Of a DNA stretch of 64,000 bases, positions 42,372 to 52,942 are shown in pieces. The notes beneath the pieces are model-generated. The model was given only the letters and a program-made list of their open reading frames with translations. It did no database searches and was not told the origin of the DNA. A program made the position numbers and the translations under genes. Positions within the stretch are counted from its first letter, which is position 1, and every line of letters starts with the position of its first letter. Source of the DNA: Craterostigma plantagineum (Eukaryota; Streptophyta; Magnoliopsida; Lamiales; Linderniaceae); NCBI GenBank assembly GCA_027422505.1, contig JAPQWV010001404.1:26479-90478 (forward strand). The letters are read 5' to 3'.

Positions 42372-44788
42372 AAGTGGGAGGCTGTTAGGGAGTGTGCCCT
42401 CGGAATGCCATACGAGGACTGGGAATAGTATAGGGCGCACAATGATGTATAGGTCGATAAACAGTTTTAATGTATTTACTGTTAAAATAAAGTAGTGGAT
42501 ATTATTTCATTATTATAAAGGCATTATTATTTATTTATCGAATTTAAAGTCTGCTTGGCATCTGGCAGTGCGATAAATAAATAACACCCGAATGTTTGAG
42601 TTGGACGTCTGATTCTCGTGGAGACGAGGGAGGAGACACCGGACGGTCCTCAATCTCAGCATTAAATAAAAAGTCTGTAAGTCTAAGGATTCTAGGTGGG
42701 TGACTAGATATCCGAATATGACTTATTCATTGACGACCACATAGTATCGGCAGTGTCACCGATTACCTGAGAGGTTGTGGGTCGTGATGGAGATATCGGA
42801 GATCGGAGAGATCGCGTATTCGGACATTCGGCTCGTATTCGTCTCGATCACATGACTAGGATGTTGTCAATGATTAAACGAATGACTGTAGCAGCCTCAG
42901 ACCGATAGGGTCACTGACGGATTTGCTTTTGCAATTTCGGTTTGTCGCTAGTTGGCTAGGTCCGCAAGTGTTCGAAAATGGGACACGGGCCAGCGACAAA
43001 ACGCAACTGACTTTACGGAGGTGATTGCCGGGCTTTGACTGCTATCGGGATTCACTGCCTATATTCGTATAGGTTAACGTCCTATGAGGTAATCGGAGAA
43101 CGACGATTGTAAGCCTTCGGCCGAAGCTTGGAAAGCTCGCTGGTATTAGATACGGAGCAGAGTTTAAATAATCGGTTGGGTCTCAATTATAACATAGAGT
43201 TGGGTTAGTGAGTTTGACATTTACATGGCTCTCACCTAACCGGGACGCACGTGAAAGGCGTAAGAGTTATTTAAATGTATACACTATAGTCGGTTCGCCG
43301 AATTTCGATTAGATCAAAATTCGTTCTCAACTGGGATCTGTCCGGTACCGTGGGATTGGCTAGGCGAATACCGGGACTCGCGGATTCCTCCCGTGCCAAT
43401 GATAATGAACTTGAACGAAAACGGCGGGCTTTTCTCTGGAACCTAACTAATGGGATCCGTTGAGGTAGTGGCATAGTTGATATGAGGTGTCAATGATTTA
43501 GTTAAATTCCGGTGACGGTCACGGGAATAATTAGGACTTGAGATTGTCTTAAGTGCTTAATTAATTAACTAAATAAGGCTCGATTGTAATTAAAATAATT
43601 AGATTGGATTTAATTATTTTATTACTTAAAATTGAGGGACTAAATTGGGAAATTAGAAACCTCATGGGCTTAAATGAAATATTTGCATGTTGACTTGGTC
43701 TTGGACATGTGTATAATTCCTAGATTGCCACATTGAATGAGGTGGCTTGTGAGTCATACTCTTGGCTTTGATGAGAGCATGACAAGTATTGTTGAATAAT
43801 AATAAAATAACCCTAAGTGGACTTTTACTACATGTATGATATGACACCTCGCTTGATTTTGATGTAAAAAATAATATATAGAGCAAGCATGCAACGTGAG
43901 TTGAGTTCTAAGCCAAGTACTTGGTCACTATGCTCTCAATAACTAGCTAAAGAATAAAAGAGAGTGTACTTGGTACTTCTCAAGCCACATAGTTTAAGCC
44001 AAGGGTTCGTTCGACGAAGCCCGACACCCAAACCGAACTGCGTCTAGCCATCGGGAGCAGTTTCGGAGGTTCGATCAAGGATATACCGGCGTGACAATCT
44101 AGTCCGGAAGCCCCGGGAACCAGACGAGGCGCAGCGGCGTCCATCCGAGGTGAAATCACGTTCATCGACGGTATGTTTCATCCTTACTGATTTGATTTTA
44201 CAAAAAATACCAAACGATATCGGAATGATTCGAAAGACCCCTCGTTACGATCGCTGGGAAGTGTAGAATCAATCTGGAAAATTTGGTATTGATCTAAAAT
44301 CATTTCGGTTGTCAAACTGTCAAAAGACGGTAGACTGCCGCTTTAGTCGAATTGATAATTTCGAACTACCGATTTGACTTTGCGAGAAATACCAAACGAC
44401 ATCGGAATGATTCGAAAGACCCCACATTGCGATCGTCGGGAAGTGTAGAATCATTCTGGAAATTTTGGTATTGATCGGAAATCGTTTCGGTTGCCAAATT
44501 GTCGAAACACTGTCGGCTGCCGCTTTGTTCGAACTAGTTGGGAATGAAATTATTAATTCGAATAAATTTGTATCAAATTCGAATTTGAGAAGTTCGAATT
44601 AAACGTGGTCTCCCGAGGCTCAGGGCAGTATCTTGAGCCCTCGGGAGAAGCCGAAGGGCGCTAGGTCGAATTTAGATGTTGAAAATCGAAAATTCGGCAC
44701 CCTACGCCGCTCGGTTCAAAACGCGCTTCCGCTATCGCCACGTTGCGCTGTTCGGGGGCCGGCGACGGTTAATCGGGCCCACCCAACA
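42372..44788 (+). repeat. Co3 polypurine tract and 3' LTR
   Basis: AAGTGGGAGGC (42372-42382), then the 2406-bp LTR from 42383. It is nearly identical to the 5' LTR except for point changes and a gap of about 35 bp near 43400 (GTTGAGACGGACC.. block missing). The following AATTT is the TSD. Confidence 0.92.
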
Positions 44789-44793
44789 AATTT

Positions 44794-44841
44794 ATTGGCC
44801 CTACTATTTACGAGGAACCGGGTGCTACATCCTCCCCCCTT
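44794..44841 (-). repeat. Gy3 3' LTR start and polypurine tract
   Basis: On the minus strand AAGGGGGGAGGA (44841-44830) precedes TGTAGCACCCGGTTCCTCG (from 44829), the first 36 bp of the LTR before the Co3 insertion. The LTR start resembles those of Gy1, Gy2 and Gy4. Confidence 0.85.
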
Positions 44842-44863
44842 AAAGAGGATTTCGCCCCCGAAA

Positions 44864-46221
44864 TCAGCCCGTTTGGAACAACTCAGGATAGCGAACTCTC
44901 ATTTCGTCCTCACGTTCCCAAGTCGCTTCCTCTATCGACTGGTTCCGCCATAACACTTTTACTAGGGGAATCTCTTTATTCCTAAGTCTTTTCGTTTCGT
45001 GCATCAAAACCTCGACGGATATTTCCTCGTAACTGAGATCTGGCTTCAGTTGTTGGTGTGGAAATTCGTCCTTCAGCACATGATTCGGATCAGCAATGTA
45101 CTTTCGTAAGGTTGAGATGTGAAACACATCGTGCACTTGTGATAATGATGTCGGTAGTTCCAACTGGTAGGCTACTTCACCAACTCTTTTCACTATTCTG
45201 AATGGACCAATATACCTCGGGCTCAATTTTTCCTTCTTCCCGAACCTCTTAACGCCTTTCATCGGTGACACTTTCACGAAATCCCAGTCATCAACTTCGA
45301 ATTATAATGGACTACGTCTCCGATCCGCATAATTCTTTTGTCTGCTCTGTGCTGTTTGCATTCTTTCTCGTATCATTGCGATGATTTCTGTCATTTCTCG
45401 TACCATATCTGGGCCTAGCATCGCCCTTTCACCAACTTCATCCCAATGCACTGGGGATCTGCACTTACGCCCATATAAGGCTTCGTAAGGGGCCATTCCA
45501 ATCGTGGCTTGATAACTATTGTTGTACGAGAATTCCACGAGTGGAAGGTACTTGCTCCAGTTGCCTTTGAAATCGAGCACACAGGCTCGTAGCATGTCTT
45601 CCAGTGTCTGGATCGTTCGCTCAGATTGGCCGTCCGTCTGCGGATGATAGGCCGTGCTAAATGACAATTTTGTCCCCATCGCTTTTTGTAAACTCGTCCA
45701 AAACTTCGATAAAATCTGGAATCACGATCTGATACTATCGACTGTGGTACTCCATGGAGTCGTACTATCTCTTGGATGTACAGTTCCGCGTATCGCCACA
45801 TGGTGAACGTAGTACTTATTGGCAGAAAATGAGCAGATTTCGTAAGTCGGCTACAATCACCCATATCGCATCATGCCTTTCACATTCTTCGGCAATCCGA
45901 CTACGAAGTCCATTGTTATGTTGTTCCATTTCCATTTCGGGATCGGTAAGGGCTGCAGCGTTCCTGCTAGCGTTGGTGTTCTGCCTTAATTCGCTGGCAG
46001 GTAAGGCATTGACTCACAAATTTGGCTACGTCTTTCTTCATCCCCGGCCACCAATAGTTCGTCCGTAGGTCCCTATACAGCTTAGTAGCTCCAGGATGTA
46101 CGGAGTAGGGTGTGGTGTGTGCTTCCGCCATTATGGCACGTCGAAGCTCCGCACCATCTGGTACATATAGCCTGTTCTTATAATACAGACTTCCGTCATC
46201 TCGGAACGCAAAGTCTGTCAT
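44864..46221 (-). pseudogene. Gy3 integrase with C-terminal chromodomain
   Basis: Integrase: HHCC domain with HTTPYSVHPGATKLYRDL and [13 protein letters not shown] (46221-45967). The core is in two overlapping frames: [35 protein letters not shown] (the catalytic Glu intact, about 45620) and [20 protein letters not shown]. The C-terminus (45277-44864) has SPMKGVKRFGKKEKLSPRYI, VHDVFHISTLRKYIADPNHV and a chromodomain (SVEVLMHETKRLRNKEIPLV, KVLWRNQSIEEATWERED) ending YPELFQTG. Frame breaks lie at about 45300, 45690 and 45870-45960. Chromodomains of this type read heterochromatin marks. Confidence 0.85.
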
Positions 46222-47650
46222 CGACTGCTCTGCTTGTTTTCCTTTGGTCCCGATATAGAACTCGTCATTTTCCTGCGCCTTTTGATTCGCTCCAGTAACG
46301 TAGGTTGCAGTGTTAAAGCCGCTAATCTAGTCTCGACTTCGCCCAGTTGTACGATCTCCACTTCGAGGCGTTGCAGTTTCGTGCTCATCGCTTTTCGACT
46401 TAGGGCGTCAGCTACCACGTTCGCTTTGCCTGGGTGGTAGTTGATTACGCAATCGTAATCCTTCACCAATTCCAGCCATCGCCTCTGTCTCATGTTCAAT
46501 TCCTTTTGCGTGAAGAAATACTTCAGGCTTTTGTGGACCGTGTAGATCTCGCATCGTTCCCCATACAAATAGTGCCTCCAAATCTTCAGGGCAAAGACCA
46601 CTGCTGCCAATTCCAGGTCGTGTGTCGGATAGTTTTTCTCGTACTCCTTCAGTTGTCGTGAGGCATAGGCCACTACCTTCCCGTTTTGCATCAGCACGCA
46701 TCCTAAGCCATTCTCCGAAGCATCACTGTAAACTGCGAATCCCCCGGTTCCTGATGGTATCGTGAGAACTGGGGCCGTAGTTAGTCGGCTTTTCAGTTCT
46801 TGGAAGCTCTGCTCGCATTCCTCGCTCCACTGAAACTGAGTGTTCTTCCTTGTTAACTTCGTCAGCGTTGAGGCGATCTTCGAGAAGTCTTTGATGAACT
46901 TCCTTTATAGCCTGCCAAGCCGAGGAAGCTCCGTACCTCGGTCACATTTGTTGGCTGAGGCCAGTTACTAATGGCTTCGATCTTGTTCGGATCCACAGAA
47001 ATTCCCGCCCGGAGATAATATGTCCTAAGAAGGCGACTTGGTCCAGCCAAAACTCGCACTTCTTGAACTTAGCGTACAACTGCTTCTCCCGTAATACTCC
47101 AAGAACTGTTCTCAGGTGTTGCTCGTGTTCCTCCTTCGTCCTTGAATAGATCAGGATGTCGTCAATGAACACTATGACGAACTTATCCAAAACTGTTTGA
47201 ACACTCGGTTCATCAGATCCATAAAAGTTGCCGGCGCGTTAGTCAGCCCGGAAGGCATGACTAGGAACTCGTAGTGTCCATAGCGCGTACTGAAGGCAGT
47301 CTTAGGGATATCTTCCTCTCGAATCTTAGCTGGTGATATCCGGACGTAGGTCGATCTTTGAGGACACCGTAGCGCCTTGTAGTTGATCAAATAGATCGTC
47401 GATCCTTGGGAGGTGATACTTGTTTTAATCGTTATTTTGTTCAACTCCTGTAGTCAATGCACACTCGCATGGTTCCGTCTTTCTTTTGCACAAACAATAC
47501 CGGCGCTCCCAGGGAGAGAAACTCGGCTGAATAAATCCTTTCTGTAGTAGCTCGTCTAATTGCTCCTTGAGCTCCTTTAGTTCCGTCGGCGCTAACCGAT
47601 AAGGCGTCTTGGATATAGGTGCTGCTCCAGGCACTAGGTCTATGGTGAAT
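46218..47650 (-). pseudogene. Gy3 RT and RNase H
   Basis: RT entry [20 protein letters not shown] (47620-47560), MNKITIK (about 47440), [20 protein letters not shown] (about 47270), catalytic [20 protein letters not shown] (about 47175-47120), [17 protein letters not shown] (about 47050), FLGLAGY (about 46910). RNase [57 protein letters not shown] (46697-46390). Frame changes at about 47510, 47340, 47200, 47010 and 46900 show decay; domain order is normal. Confidence 0.85.
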
Positions 47651-48200
47651 TCAGTTTCTCTATTGGTGGCAACCCTGGTAAGTCTTCGGGAAAAACGTCT
47701 GAGAATTCTCGAATCACGGGTACTTCTTCCAATTTCGGGGATGAACTCTCTTCCGACTTCATCGCAAAAATGAAATATGCTTCACATCCCACTCGGATCA
47801 ATCGCTGGGACTTTAGCACTGATATTCTCGATACACTTCTTTCTTTACTACCCCCGCGAAAGTAAAAGGCACACTTCCGTCTAAGTTGAACGTGACTACC
47901 TTACGACTACAGTCTATCACCGCTCCGTACTTTGAAAGCCAGTCCATCCCGAGGATCACCTCGTAGTTGTCCATCGGAATGACTATCAGGTCTACAGGCA
48001 ATTCCCTACTATCTACTACTACCAGACAGTCCCGCATTATTTGGTTTGTTCTAGTGGGAGTCCCGTTCGGGATTGCTACACTATATTCACAATCCGCCGC
48101 TCAGGCGTTACCCTAATTTCGTCACATACTTCATAGATGCAAATAAGTGGGTCGCCCCGGAATCTATTAGGACGCATGTGGGTGTTTGGTGGTTAAGGAG
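47650..48200 (-). pseudogene. Gy3 protease
   Basis: The active site TPTCVLIDSGATHLFASMKY is readable at about 48190-48125, with the aspartate and DSG intact. After a frameshift near 48090 come RELPVDLIVIPMDNYEVILG and MDWLSKYGAVIDCSRKVVTF (48037-47813). [14 protein letters not shown] linker sequence leads to RT. This is the single-domain retropepsin of gypsy elements. Confidence 0.82.
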
Positions 48201-49081
48201 GGTACCTGTCACCACCGCCGGGTTGTTTTCTGCCTCTTCGGATGTCATTGTGTACACCCGAGCTGGTACCATCTGTGGTCTTGCTTGGCCTCCGGCTTGA
48301 CTTCCCGTCGCCCATTCCGGGCATTGCCTCGAGAAGTGCCCCGGCTTCCCGCATTTGAAACAGTTGTTAGTCTGGGCATAGCAGTTACCGGAATGTCTCT
48401 TCCCGCACTTTGGGCAGCTCGGGATAGCGGGTGCTGGAAATCCCCCTTGATTGGGTTCAGCGGTCGATTTGGAATCCCTTGTGGTCGTTGTTCAATCTTG
48501 AGGGCGTCCGTGCTCACCATATGAGCGGCAAACCTCGACAGCTGCTCGAATTTCCTGATGTATTCGGCCACGGTCATGGATCCCTGTCTGAGGTTGATGA
48601 ACTCATTTAGGCGCTGTGCTCGCACCGGGGCAGTAAGATACTTGCCCCTGAGCAACTCCTTGAATCTGTCCCAGCTCATGGTTGCAGGATTCTCAATCAC
48701 CATAATGGTGTCCCACCAATGCCCCGCGCTTCCTCTTAGTAAGAACGGGGCACATAGGGCTTTCTCTGCCTCAGGGACGCGGCTATAGACGAACATGCTC
48801 TCCAAGGTCCTGATCCAGTCTTCAGCTGCCGTAGGATCGGCTGTATCCTCGAATGTTGGCGGGTTCAGCCTTCGGAATATTTCCCCGACTATCTCTGTCC
48901 TGTCAGCCTGAGTGGATCCAGCGTTTGTGTTGTTCTGCTGAATCAGCTGCTGAATCTGGGTGGACTGTTGGCGTACCAACTCCGTGAGTTGGAAAATGGT
49001 CGCATCACGATTGTCACTAGGGGCTGCGTTTCCCCTGTTCTGATCATCACCTCCACTGCTCTCTCCTCTAGTTCTAACCAT
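48200..49081 (-). pseudogene. Gy3 gag, internal deletion puts the knuckle out of frame
   Basis: A 278-residue open frame starts at 49081 (MVRTRGESSGGDDQ). It holds the capsid-like region with RRLNPPTFEDTADPTAAEDW, LLRGSAGHWWDTI, FKELLRGKYLTAPVRAQRLN and TVAEYIRKFEQLSRFAAHMV, typical of plant gypsy Gag. At about 48500, sequence present in Gy1 (roughly 60 residues after KIER) is missing, and the frame changes. The remaining residues of the open frame are out-of-frame reading of the zinc region. In the alternative frame, CPKCGKRHSGNC and CFKCGKPGHFSRQCPE are intact at about 48425-48315. This Gag therefore lacks an in-frame zinc knuckle. Confidence 0.83.
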
Positions 49082-49236
49082 CGTTCCTTATCTATCCTGA
49101 TAGTCCTATGGCCAATAAATTATGCAACACAAAACTTCATATAGATATAACACTTACAGGCAAGGCTGCTACCACGCTTTTGGGTGTGTGTACATGGACA
49201 GTCTACAGAACCTGTGACCGAAGCTCTGATACCACC
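49082..49236 (-). other. Gy3 own primer site and leader
   Basis: On the minus strand GGTGGTATCAGAGCTTCGG (49236-49218) is followed by TTCTGTAGACTGTCCATGTA, the same leader that follows the Gy2 primer site at 7349-7374. This identifies this primer site and leader as the gypsy element's own. It continues to gag at 49081. What precedes it is not a gypsy LTR but a 5S-bearing LTR. Confidence 0.8.
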
Positions 49237-49637
49237 TGTAACATCCCGTCCCATACCGGGTGTCACTGTAGCATCCGTCCCTACCAGGACCAGTAGGGTT
49301 TGGCCCACCACACTCCGACTGATAGTCTGGCCCAACTGTGCCACCATTTAACCTTCCAGCGTGCTTCGTCCTCGCTCACACGCACCCTGGGCAAACTTCC
49401 CAGGGTGTCACCCATCCTAAGATTGCTTCAAGTCAAGCACGCTTAACTTCTAAGTTCTTTCGGATGGACTCCCGAAAAGGTAGGTCGACCTTGGTGATAT
49501 GGGTAGTACTATCAATTCTTTTATACGATTCTTATCCTGACACGCCCATACATTGTCAGTCTCAGGATCCCCTCCTTGTCCGTGCACTTCTCTGGCACGG
49601 CGATCACTCCCCGCCCTCATCGGCCCCGGTTGTCACA
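49237..49637 (-). mobile_element. Cassandra-type TRIM LTR (5S-bearing), 401 bp
   Basis: On the minus strand the LTR starts TGTGACAACCGGGG at 49637 and ends CGGGATGTTACA at 49237, with short TGT(G/A)AC..GTTACA inverted ends. It contains a complete 5S rRNA-like segment (49383-49506), the hallmark of Cassandra terminal-repeat retrotransposons in miniature of vascular plants. It is wedged between a 73-nt TRIM-like internal segment and the Gy3 primer site. A related copy is at 52943-53418. Confidence 0.82.
49383..49506 (-). other. 5S rRNA-derived segment with pol III boxes
   Basis: On the minus strand AGTTAAGCGTGCTTG (49448-49434) is the box A region and GATGGGTGACA (49417-49407) the box C region of plant 5S rRNA, at about the natural spacing. 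The 5' half (CATATCACCAAGGTCGACC) is more diverged, as is usual in Cassandra. It could bind TFIIIA and recruit RNA polymerase III. It is not a genuine 5S gene. Confidence 0.8.
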
Positions 49638-49710
49638 TGCCCACCAGGTTCCGCCTGGTTCGTCCCCGAACCAGCACCGTACTGTGAGAGGTTGTGCTCT
49701 GATACCACCC
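49638..49710 (-). other. TRIM internal domain remnant: second primer site and hairpins
   Basis: On the minus strand GGGTGGTATCAGAGC (49710-49696) lies immediately after the Gy3 5' LTR. It is followed by GGTTCGGGGACGAACC, a perfect 6-bp stem with a GGGA loop, and the overlapping CCAGGCGGAACCTGG, a 5-bp stem. It ends in the purine-rich GGTGGGCA right before the Cassandra LTR start. This fits a Cassandra internal domain (primer site to polypurine tract) of only 73 nt. Confidence 0.65.
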
Positions 49711-52613
49711 TGTCAGGACCCGCTGTCCCAACTACCTAATTCTAACGTATCCTACATGTCTAACGTTGCTTTGACTTAAAAGAGATGCGGAAATGCGTCT
49801 GAAATTTTTCCATTTATGTAATGGAAGTAGTCTCTAAACATGACAAAAGAATAACATGAATACCTAACTTCATGTGAATTCTAATTACACGAGATGTATA
49901 CATGCACAGCAAAAAAATCTCTATGCGCCCGGCCTCGCAGGTCATCATCCATGCACACACTCCCATCCCAAAAGCCGCAGGGAAGCGTCAAAAGATTTGC
50001 CTGCCATCTACGCGGTCACGTACCGTGGTCGCCCGCACCTACAACAGATAACGTAACGGGTGAGCGATATGCTCAGCAAGTAGAAATTATGCATGGCGTG
50101 CACGTGATAACACCCCGCAAAGGCAATCCACGTCGATGCATCTTACGTCCTATGGATCAAACTTAATCTCTTATCTTTTGTCTTAGGGCCCTTGGCAAAC
50201 TTTTACCCAGGCGTACACCGTAAAGAGCTCTATCCAACCACGGGCATCAGCCCAAAGTATGAGGGAATCAACCCAACCATACTAAAGCATGAGGGCATCA
50301 ACCCAAACCACGCTAATCAGGGATATAAGGGCATCAACCCAACCATGAGGGCATCAACCCAACCATGGTAATCCCCCGACGCATCAACGTCGTTCATATA
50401 CTGGCGACGCATCAACGTTGCCGACGGCGCATCAACGTCGTCCCGGTGCCCCAGAAGTCGCCACTTAACTTAACTAATAATATCCTCGCCCACCACGGCT
50501 TTTAATTTTCGCTATTTGCGACATAATCATGCACGCTCATCATTTCATTACCCCCAAATGTGTCGTGCATGCTCGTGCATATGCATAATGCATTAACGCC
50601 ATGACGCTTACCGAAAGCATGCACCCATATCATACAAGTTCACGTAAACACGTAAGCACCTTATCACGTAATCACATGAATTAAGCACATACACATATGC
50701 TATGCGTTGTAGTTGGATTTCCACTTACCTGTCGTCCGTAGATTAGTCGCTGCCTGACCCGTGTATTCTCCTAGGCCCACCCGTTAGGCATAAAATAGTA
50801 TCGTTAGGACACTATTTTAATTAATTGCTTAGGTATGCTACATCTCTAAGTTAGGAACATATTTGGTAAATTCTAGTTGGGTTCGCAAACTCTCTCACGA
50901 CCTGTGAAGTTCCAAAATTTGTTCTAGTTTGCTAAGTGTGTTTCGCGAATTGTACTTACAATTCTAGGGCTCGCGAAGTTTATTATTGTTTATTCATGAT
51001 TCGCCAATTTGAGTTCGCAGAACTTACGCAGCCCATGAATTTTGTGGGTGCGTTCGCGAAATAGCCACGGCCTGCAAAACCTAGAAACGCGAATCATTTG
51101 TGTTTCGTGACTTAGGGTGTCGCCAATTAGGTTCGCAAAAGGGCTTGGATTTGCGAAACATTTTCGCAAATTGTAGGATTCGCCAACTGGTTCGCAAAAG
51201 GCTTGATTGGCAAAATCAGACCCGCAGCATGTCGTACCGTGAGTTCGAGAAATTCGGAGAGGTCGAGTTCGCACTTGAGGAGTTCGCAAACATAACCCGC
51301 AACCTTGATGGATTCGCAAATGCCGCCCGCCAACTTCACTTGGATTCGTGAATCTGAGCTCGCCAAAGTGGAGCCGCAAACTTCTAAGGATTCGCAAAGC
51401 TAGGGGTTCGCCATCCTTCCTCAGCCGCAAATTGTTGAGTTCGCAATCTTCATGCCGTGAAGAATTCGCAAAAGTGGATTCGCCATCTTGGACGGGTTCG
51501 CAAAACGTCTCTCTTGATTCGCCGACTATGCGTGGCCCGCAGAGTGGACTCGCAAACCACAGCCCGTGAAATGGTTGGAGTTCGCAGAACCTATTTCGTC
51601 AATCTGGGGGATTCGCAAAATAGCTCCATCCTGCAAAACCTTTCTCTGATTCGCAAACCATTAATTCGCCGCTTTGATTCGTGAAGTTCGACCCGCAAAT
51701 CCTTCAAGCTTGTTTCGCGAAGTCTATCAAGCGTCGCCCCATTCGCAAACTCTTTCACTTCGTAAAACTTCATCGGGTTCGCCAAGTTTCTCACGTTCGC
51801 GACTTTGGACCCGCCAACCTCCTACTTCGCGAATCCATGTAAGAGGGGTCTTGTGTTCGCAAAACTCTCGACCCATGAAATTTCCTAATTCAAGTTTCGC
51901 GAACTCTTTGCCCTCGATTCGCAAAACCCTAGAACCCGTGAGATATATGAGATTCACGAATCAGGGTTCGCAAACTCTCTCGGGTTCGCAAAACGTCAAG
52001 CTCTCTCTCTCATTTTGCAAAATGGGGTTTGCATGAGTTCGCAAACTTCGTTCGCAGCTCTCTTCCCTTCGCACAAACACCTCTCAATTCGCAAGCTCAA
52101 CTTTTACGGATCAAAAAGCTATTTTTTCCTAAAGAACAAGCCGAAGGCTGTTCGAACTCTTAAAACCCTAACAGAACCCTAAGGTCGAACTTAATATTAA
52201 CACGAGCCTAACCTAATTTTCGTACCTTATCATTCTAAACACGATAGATTGGAGCTAATGACAAGGATTGAGGTGGGGAATTTTATTTCTAGTACCTCAC
52301 AGTTGGTGCGTCCCTAGAAATTAACATTCTCGTGTTTAAAATTCTCAGAGCATACAAAAGTCAGGGTTAGAAACTTACAATCCTTCCAAGCTTTTCGTTA
52401 CTTTATTTCGGCTCCTCCCTTGCGAAAGAGTGTCTCCCAATATATCTCCTTTCATTTTTGAGCTTGACGTGTTTTTACTCTCATCAAAGGTTTGGAGATG
52501 TATTAAAATATTCAAGGGGTTGTTGATGGGACATGTGGCGCGTGAGCTTCCCCTAATCTAAGGGACCTTGTTCCCAAGATTTTTTTCTTTACTAATTTGG
52601 GCGAAGTTATGGT
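49711..52613 (-). repeat. Gy3 5' LTR, truncated at its 5' end
   Basis: Matches 31812-34715 almost throughout. Its inner end (...GGTCCTGACA, 49711) abuts a primer site. Matching stops at 52613 (GAAGTTATGGT), so about 190 bp of U3, plus the roughly 36 bp found at 44794-44829, are missing. Contains the hairpin array (about 50249-50450) and TTCGCGAA-type palindromes (about 50880-52095). Confidence 0.87.
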
Positions 52614-52942
52614 GAAGTGATTTTCGAAATCAACCAAAGGCACACATTTTCTCCCACGTGACGGCTCAGTTCTCTCTAGCCATCTTTAGATAATTGATTC
52701 CGTGGTACGCTGCGAGGTCGGCTTGACGATCTAGTGCCATCCACCACCATCGACGAAGTCTTGAAGAAAAGGACGAGGAGTTGTGACTCGCGTCAACTGA
52801 TAATTCTCTACGGTTTGACCCGCCCTATTGCATGTCTATGTCTTACAATTCTGATCCGAGCTACAAGGGCAATCGGGGAACCGTGAAAATTTTTGTTCCG
52901 CACCGTTCCCGGGGACGTGGCGTCTCCAGGAGACACCCGGTA
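52614..52942. other. Unassigned 330 bp between Gy3 and the second 5S LTR
   Basis: No ORF or repeat recognised. By position it could be the missing second half of the interrupted Co2 3' LTR, but I see no convincing match to the Co3 LTR. Confidence 0.4.

Larger units (their letters stand above)
34903..44788 (+). mobile_element. Co3: structurally complete Ty1/copia element, TSD AATTT
   Basis: 9886 bp. The 5' LTR is 34903-37343 (2441 bp), primer site GTGGTATCAGAGC at 37344, long leader, polyprotein 38443-42347 with a few frameshifts, polypurine tract AAGTGGGAGGC (42372-42382) and 3' LTR 42383-44788 (2406 bp). Both LTRs begin TGTTAGGGAGTG and end ACCCAACA or CCCCAACA. AATTT flanks the element at 34898-34902 and 44789-44793. 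The LTRs differ by scattered substitutions and a deletion of about 35 bp near 43400 in the 3' copy, so this is the youngest large insertion in the window. It lies within the first 40 bp of the Gy3 3' LTR. Confidence 0.93.
31812..52613 (-). mobile_element. Gy3: Ty3/gypsy chromovirus with chromodomain, hosting Co3
   Basis: Minus-strand element. The 5' LTR is 52613-49711 (its first about 225 bp missing). It is followed by a Cassandra-derived unit (49710-49237), primer site and leader (49236-49082), gag (49081-48200), pol (48200-44864), polypurine tract AAGGGGGGAGGA (44841-44830) and a 3' LTR that starts at 44829. The 3' LTR is interrupted at 44793/34903 by Co3 and ends at 31812 (...GGTCCTGACA). 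It inserted into the Co2 3' LTR. The two LTRs match along nearly their whole length. The coding region has many frameshifts. The chromodomain and leader place it in the Tekay/Del-like chromoviruses. Confidence 0.88.

Noticed and set aside
49223..49236. tRNA gene fragment (TGGTATCAGAGC, also at 7330, 15121, 37344 and 49698)
   Set aside because: Only the 12-18 nt complementary to the tRNA 3' end are present, each directly next to an LTR end, so these are primer-binding sites.
49383..49506. A genuine 5S rRNA gene
   Set aside because: The 5' half is diverged, it is a single unit inside a 401-bp LTR with TG..CA ends, and no tandem 5S spacer is present.
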